Positions 52,561 through 61,500 of a stretch of 64,000 nucleotides of DNA are shown here, in pieces (positions within the stretch are counted from its first letter, which is position 1; every line of letters starts with the position of its first letter). Below the pieces are notes generated by a model. That model did no database searches. It was not told the origin of the DNA and worked only from the letters and a program-made list of their open reading frames with translations. A program made the position numbers and the translations under genes. The stretch is from positions 1,704,090 to 1,768,089 of the forward strand of contig NZ_WSNW01000001.1 in assembly GCF_009767585.1 (NCBI RefSeq). Direction: 5' to 3'. The stretch comes from Coprobacillus cateniformis. GTDB lineage: Bacteria; Bacillota_I; Bacilli_A; Erysipelotrichales; Coprobacillaceae.

Positions 52561-55500
52561 ATGGAAGAAATACGTAAATCTTATAAATGGAGAAAAAGGA
52601 CCAAAAAAATCGTTTGTTCTATTTTAACTCTTGCAATGCTGGTACAATATTTGCCAGTATCTTTTTTGCGAGATGTTTTTGCTGCGAACGTAGAAGCGAG
52701 AGCTATCTCAGTTTCATTTTTAAATGATGGAAGTGGAGGAAATTTAAAACCAGCAGGAGTTGGGAATTATTTGCTTTCAACTGGAGAGCAAATGTCTTTA
52801 TATCTTAAAATAAAAGCTGAATGGAATGATAACGAAGGGTATGCTAAAGGGACGAAAATGACGTTAAAACTACCTTGGTTTTATTATAGTGAATCGGGTG
52901 TTATATTACAAACTTTTGATCGTAATGAAGTGATTGCACAGAATCCAGATGTCGAATTCATTGGAGGGGTAGAAGCAAAGTTAAGTTCAACTGAAACAAA
53001 CTGGGTTGTTCCTCAGCCAACTGATCAAGAACAATGGGGATCTGATAAAGATGGTGCCAAAGCATATCGACGTCAACAACTAGAAATTCAATCGACACCA
53101 ACAAATCTATTTAAAGGATCTGCAACACCAGAAGTGACTTTTAAGTTCTTTACCTTGGGAGATAATGTTATACCTGAGAATACATCTGCTTCTATAGCTT
53201 TAGGGGCAAGTTATGTGAACTTTTATGATTCAAGTACGAACGAACCTTCTCCAACAGGATATGTGATCCAACCTGGGTCTACTCCATCAGGGAATGAGGA
53301 CAAATCAGATTTAAGAGCAATCAATATTGTCAATTCAAATTTGAATTGGGAGACAAAGATAACAAGTGTTTCAACACCAGTGTTATGGGATAAATATAAT
53401 TATGCAGTTTATAAGGTCAATATTAAAAATACTTCTGAAGATGCAAATAGTAAAATAGATTATTTTCATTTCATGCTTCAAGTTCCTAATAGTGTCAACA
53501 ATGCAGGGCGTGGTGTATTAGAACAAGATATGATGGCTTGGAAGTGGGATTCATCAACAGGGTCACTTGTACCTAATACTGATATTAGTGATCATGCTAG
53601 AGACTTCTCTTTTGGTGGTAAATATGGAGAAGGTGGAGCGCTGATTTGGGATGTAACAGGGAAAGACCTCTCAGATTGGAGTATAGATGATGAAGGAAGT
53701 AAGATGGCTAGTGAGTATAATTATATTTACTCTATGCCAGGAGAAATAGGGGTTAAGATTGATAAAGAGAAAGGTGGAGAATTAAAGAAAGATGAGGAAC
53801 GTAGCTATTATGTTGCAGTTCCATATGTTAATAATTTTGGAAGTGACTATAGTCATACTGTTAAATTGAAACAAACTATATATTTTGGTGGCCGTGATTT
53901 AGCATGGTCTAAAGATAGTGATGTCACTTCAAGCTTCATTAGACAAAAAGTCGATTTTGAGCATAATAAATATGTTGAAGAAAATAAGAGTCCTGTTACC
54001 AAAAAGAACGGATACTTAGGCCAAAACGAAACATATTATTTAGATAGTTTTAAAAATACAAGTAATACTCCAGTATTTAACAGTTACGCTGTTGATACAT
54101 TGCCTGAACATTATCAATTTAATGGTATTAGAATAGAAATGAATAATAACAGTTCAGATTTAATAGACTGGTTTTATCATACCACAGCTGAAAACGGAGG
54201 AACTCCTGCCACTAGTGATCCTTTAGAATTTATAACTTTAAAATTTATAGATGATCAAGATAGAGATTTGTATGTTTCTCTTAAGGAGTTAGGAGCAACT
54301 GTTACACAAACATCAAATGATAATAAGAATATTTGGGAAATAAATGACCTGGATCAGAAGATTAAAGACTATCTAGATTCACATACAGATTATCAATTTT
54401 CACGTGATATCAAATTTTCATTTAAAGAAAGAATTGCAGTTAATGAAACTTTCGATGGGCGTATTGCAGTTATAGGAAAAACAAACTATTTATTAGAATA
54501 TGAAAATACACTCAATACATTTTATGAAAGGTGGAATTGGACACCTTATACAACTGCAGAATCTGTCCCAGGTTATGATAAGCAATTACAGCAGATAAAA
54601 GATCCTGTAACAGCTATTATTGATGGGGAACGTGCGAAACCTTTAATTGGTGGATTTGGTGTTTATCATGATGAGGCAGAAGATGGAACAGTTACTGATA
54701 TCATGAACTCTTTAACAAATAGTAGTGGCGAAAAATATCAAGCTGTTTCATTAGCTGATCCACAATCAGCCATTCGATTTGAAGTTGGTACTGGTACGAC
54801 TTCAATGATGATTCCAAGTTATCTTCAAATAGATGGTCTTCTCAAAGTCAATAGCAATAATGCCTATATAGGATTAGTTGCATCAAATATTTATTTGAGT
54901 CCTGATCTATTAAATTCTTCGAAGATAAAGACAATTGATTTATATAGCGCAACAGGTACAAAGATACAATTGACATGGAGTCAGTTACAAGCGTATTTGG
55001 ATAGTTCTAAGGGGAGTATAACTATACCACAATCAGCATGGCAACCAAATAATGGCATTCAAATTTCCCATTTGGTGAAAATAATTATTAATTTTGATGA
55101 ATTTAATGGAAATATACCATTAAATAATGGTTTAAATTCTTATGTTGAAATTAATGGAACTCCAAATGCGACTGGTGTTCATAGATTTAATGGATTGTTT
55201 TCAACTTTATATAATGATTATCCTGCTGTTGCAGAGATAGGAAATATAGTGGAAGATGTCAAAACAACAGAAGCTATTTTAGAGGTTCAACGTATTAAAC
55301 CAAAAATAGAGGCTTCTGCAAATTGGTATGGTCAATCTTCTACGAATATTAATAGTCCTTTAATTGTTCCAAATAAGAATTCTACATTAAACCCTACAGA
55401 TCCTACTTATTATCAATTTAAAATAGGTAACGAATCTGAATCAGCTGCATTGAATGTTCATTTGACTTTAGATTTATTAAGTGTCAAAAATGTTGATTTA

Positions 55501-58500
55501 TCTGGACAAACACTTATTAAGGGCTTTAATACTGAGAAGATTGTGATCAAGAGTGGTTATGATAAGGCAATGACTATTGATCATATTGAATTTTTTGATT
55601 ATGATGCACCAACGAATGGGACACCAACATTTCAAATTGGTCAAGATGAGTTAGCAAATTATATTGATAGTCATGGTGATATTGTTATTGAGTCAAGTGC
55701 TTTTTCTAGTGTCATGACGAGATTAAAAACAGTTCGTATTGTGACAGAAAAATTTGAAAAATTAATTGTTAATAATGATTCTGTTATTATTAATGTTTAT
55801 GGGGATAGTGATTCTTATAATTCTTATTATCAAGATAAGAGATTAGAAGCAAGCTTATTATTTGAACCAGTTGGACCATTGTATAATGATGATGATAAAA
55901 AACAAGAAAGTGCTGCTTTCTCAGTACAATCAGGTCAATTAACAATAAGTAACGATATTTATCAAAGAGATGTTCAATCAGGATATATTACAAAAAATAC
56001 GAATACTGATCAAAATGAAAAAACATTAGGAGTGCCTTATGCTCGAGATTTTACATATCGTGTAGAATTATGGAATCGTTCTTTATCTATACTTGATGAT
56101 GTAGATACATTGATTGAACTACCACAAATCAATGATGGAGGATTCCATCCAACGTCAATTGTTATATATGAAGATTTATTAAAACAATATGGGGTATTTG
56201 AAAAAATGACTTTTATACAAAAGCAAACACCAATACAATCTCTGTTTGGTGATGATTCAAATATAACAATGACATATAATCCTATGAATCATACAATTGG
56301 AAATAGTGAGAAAACATATCAGTTAGACTCACAGGGATGTTTTGTTATTCCAATTGAAGATATTGCTGGAGATCAAAGCTTAGAATCTATTATGTTGACT
56401 GGGCAGAAATTTGTGATAAATGATGGACTAGATATAAAACCATTCCTTGAAATAAATGGCTGGGCAGACTCACCAATAAATACATCTCATATTTTAAATA
56501 CACTTGCAACTCATTATATAGACGGATTACGTGGGCTAGATAATACAAAATATACTGTTAACACAAAAGATACTGCAAATGCTTATATATCTAAACTCTA
56601 TTATGATACAACGATTGTTGCTGGCTATAATGATAATCAGTCAAATGTAAAGTTTACAAAGACAGCAACACCAAGAGAACATGTGAGAATGCGTTATCGT
56701 AATGGTGGGTATTGGAATGATAACTCTGAATTAGAAGTAGGATATAAAGGATTAGGTTCATATGCGGTTGATTTTAGACAATATCTTAATACAGGATCAA
56801 ATTTACCTGGTGATGATGCAATGTCAGGTCAAGAACATCAAAGTATGAATTATATCAAAGCAACATCATTCAATACAGCTGCAACTGTAAAAATGAATGT
56901 GACTTTACCAACACAGAGTTTTGAAGCCTATTATTTAAGAATTGATGAAAGAGCAAAGGATTATATTGATTCTATTGAAGTGACTAGAAGTGATGGAAGT
57001 TCTTATATTATAGATGGGAATGATATCAGAAGTCACTTCCAGGCAGAAGAGTCAGGATATGGTCGCATTAATCTATTACAAAATAATGAAAGTTTTAGTA
57101 ATGAACAATTCTTTAAAACTGAAGAAGAAAATTATTATAAATCTCCTGATACAAATTATAATGCTAAAAATCCAATCAAAAGTGCAGTTATTACATTAAA
57201 AATTAATCAGGAAGAAACAACAACCTTAGATAATGGAGAAACAAAGGTTAATACTCCTGATTATGGAACATGGTGGAATGATAGTGATGAAAGTACTAAA
57301 TATATGTTTGAATTTGCTGGTCGTTTTTACAAAGTAGGACAAGCAAAAGCATCTGTAAGTTCTTCTGTAATAATTGGAAGTGATAGTAAACACAACAGTA
57401 TTGAACGTCAAACGACAGGAACTTCTTCACAGCCATCTGGAAATAGCTGGTCGTTTAGAAATTATTATCAACATACTGATTCTTATGGATGGGGAGCAAC
57501 AACAGCAAAATACAAAGCAGATGATTTGTACTCAAATGCAGATGTGGTTATAGTGCGTGATTTTAATCGTATTTTAAAAGGTGCGACAACAGATGAAAAG
57601 AATGATTATAATATTCAAGCTAAAATTGGAGATAGTAATCAGTATTATATTAATTTCTCTAGAGCATCTAGAACAGCCAACGCTGGATTTAATACGACAT
57701 CAGAAAATTATGAATCTGGTGTTACAGGAAATTGGGTTCGTCAAGATCCAGATGATTGGAGTGGTAGAGTTGGTTATACTGACCATGTATCCATAAATGA
57801 TACTTTAGGATTAATAGAGCCAGATGAGACTTATGAATATCGCGGAACATTGACAACAGGACTTGATTTTCATAAACAAATTGTAAATTATATGCATGAA
57901 GATAAAGCTATCGAACTTGTTTTAGGAACAGGAAAAACACAAGCCTTACAAAATACAAACAAACAGACAATTCTTATTAAAAAATCTGATTTGGTGAAAG
58001 TAGGAGACTATTATACCCTTCAATTTGATAATTCTGCTGATCAGATGAGTGATGAAGATGCTGAAGGAATTGTTACTGAATTAAAAGATGGTGTTCTTCA
58101 TTTAAAGAAACATCAATATATTTTATCATTTAGAGCTTTATTATGGGATATACAAGGAAATGGAGAATATCTATCAGAGATTAAGAATAATCATTATAAC
58201 TATGTAGATGCCGATGGTAATATTCAAAATGGAATTGATGGACTTGGCAATGCTAATGATATTATCGTAAGAGTGAAACCATATATGGTTTATGAAAATA
58301 ATTCTACGAAGATTGCTCAAGCAACAAATACTGCAACAACAAAAACATATCATGATTATGATTTAAATACTGGATACAATAGTTATATGTTTGATGATTG
58401 GGCACATAAAGACCAAACATATGATAGTGCATATATTATGGGATATCGTATTCCGTTTAAAGCAGGGCATAACATTGTCGCAATGGGAAAAACACCAATT

Positions 58501-61500
58501 GATAGCAAAGATGCAGTTACTGCTGATGGAAATAAACAGATTACGGACTATCTGACAAGTGATGGGCATTCTTATGAAATGCTTAATGGACAAACACATA
58601 AGATAACACAAAATATTACGCCAACTAATGTTCAATTTGGTGTCAAACTCTATAATCAGACAGTTAATAATCCAACAGATCGTAGTGTACCTGCACGTAT
58701 TAAAAAGGTTGTAACAGATGATGCATTAAATGAATTCTATCGCTTAAGAAATTTATATATTCCAATACAATGGATTTACAAAAATGATGAAACAGCAACA
58801 GGCACTGAAAAAGGACAATGGTTTAAAATGTCACAAATTCAGATGAGGATTAATGGTAAAGATATTGTCATTAAACCTAATGCGACTGGAGATACTTTAG
58901 AAGTATCAGGATTAAATCTTCTCGTCACAACAATACCTTTAGATACGATAAAGAGTGTCAATGGGCAAAATTGTTATGTTATTAACATGGAAGAATTTGC
59001 CAGAAAAAATTATACCTCTCTTGTCACTGAACAAAATGGATTAGCAAAATCTTATGTTGCATCATTTAAAATCACATTAGAAGCAAACAATCCACTCTTT
59101 ACAGATGATACATCAGTTTTAAGTAATGGAGAATATTTAACAGCCTCTAAAACAGATGGATATACTTATTTCTATGATGGAACATATGTTGATAGACCTA
59201 TTCAGGAGTTTAAAGATGATAGTTGGACTGCAAACTCAGTACCAACATTTGGTCAAACAGGAAATGAATACTCTCCATATTCAAATTCAGTGGCTTCTGT
59301 TTCTGGACGTAGACAAGTCTACAATTATGTAGAAAAGAGTTCAGTTGTCTTTAGTTCAATTGATAACAATGCTGATACATATAGCGATGTTACAAGTGCC
59401 AATAAACTGATAGATTATAACTTACGAAATGCAGTGAGTATCCTAGAACCAGAACTGACAAAGAAGCGTGGAACAAATGGAGAATTATTTGCTTATGACA
59501 AGGTAGAAAAATCAGAGACATCAGGAGGAAAACAAACTGAAGTTGATCTCAACCATTTGATGCCATATGATTATATTGAATACACTTTGTCTTCAAAATC
59601 ACATAACAATTCAGAAATTCCATTAGAAAGAAATCATTTAACAATGGAAGTTGAAAAAGGGCAACAAATTGTTGGCTGGCAACTCATTTTAAGTGATCAA
59701 GACAGTGAAAATATTATTGATAAGGCAACAGGTCATGCCATTACAGCTGATGATATATCAGTAACGCTTTCTAATGGTAGTGATAAATTAGAAAATATAC
59801 AAGCGGGAAAAGATTATTCATTAAATGCTGATCAAAAAGACAGTCATTATCGTAAGATTGAACTGGTCATTGGTAGTGAGGGAACACAAGTTCAGCCAGG
59901 ACAATATATTAAAGTTAAAATTATTACACAATTAACAGATGAATTGAAAACATTAACTACAACTTTTGAAGATAAAGTTTTAAATACCAATGCTTATATT
60001 TATGCTGAAGCAAAACATGGTTATGCACAATATGCGATTGAAGGATATAACTCTTCTGATTATACAAATGGTGGTATGAGTAATAATGGTTGGGATTTAA
60101 CTCATCAAAACCCAAACCCATATACAACAAGAAATGATATCAGTAATACTGATAAAATATCATACTTTAGATATCAAAGAAATGATGAAGATACATCATT
60201 ACCAGCAAAATCAAGGTATAATGTGCGTATGCATAATACATTAAAATATTATGATAATGATCCATTAACAATTGAATATAAATTTGATAGAAATGATAGA
60301 TTATTTGAAGGTCAAGGAGCAACACTGACTGTTAAAGATATTAAGAATGATACAATGCATTTTGTTGATGAACAGACAGTGACAGTTGACTTCTTAGATA
60401 AAGATAGATATAGAGGGTTCACACTTACAAAAATTCCAACTGTATCAATTCTTAAATCAGAAGGTGGAGATATTTATTATCCTGATGATTTGGTAACAAA
60501 AGCTGGCTATGATAACATGAAAGATATTCGTGTACAGTATAAGATATCTCATCCAAAAACAAGAGCTAGTGACACTTGGGTGACAGTTGATTATGCCAAT
60601 TTACCTGATGAAGATACAATGGCACAAATCACTGCAATACGTTGGACTTATTTTGATGTCTACTCTGGTTATGAAGTATCTGGAAGTCCATACAAAGATA
60701 TCATTGAATTTGATAATGTTGTTTTAACAGGTGAAGGACGTTATGAAGATATCCGTCAAGATACTGATGCAAGTGGTGTCATGGATGATACATATCTTGC
60801 TGTATCCACAGCTAATATTGATCATCAACAAAACCATGTTGAAACAAAAAATGTTATGGTTGGAGATGTGGAAACAAATATACCAGTAGAAAGAGCGGTT
60901 GTATTAAATGATATTAAGGTAGAGGAAGAGGAGATTTATCGTGAAGTTCCTCAAGTGATATTACATCCACAAGTATTTGATTCAGAAAATGATGCAAGTG
61001 CGAATTATAATGAGACTGCTCAACAAAAGTTAGGATATCGACCTGAGGATACATATTGGCAAAAGATTACTTTAATCAATCGAGAAATGGTTAATGCATC
61101 AGATGTTCAAAATGCAAGACAGGGAACACTCATTAATCCAACAATATATGATAAAATTCCTACTGATTATGTAAGTGTTGAATCAGGTACATTACAATTC
61201 AAATGGTTAGATATTGATGGCAATCCAGTTGCTGGTAATTATAGTATTCGAGAAAATGTTATTGAAAATAATGAATCATATGACTATGGCGGAAAGATGA
61301 TTTATGAAAAATCAGACTTAGTTAAAACTGCTCAATGGAAACCAATTTATGAGAGTGGTAGGCTTTATGAAAATGGAACTAAACCATTTGATGACTTGAT
61401 TATTGATGCTAATCATACAATGAAAACCCATTATACTGTTAAAACATATACTATTATTGATAATAGTACAGGAAAACCAATTACAATGAATATTGGAGAT

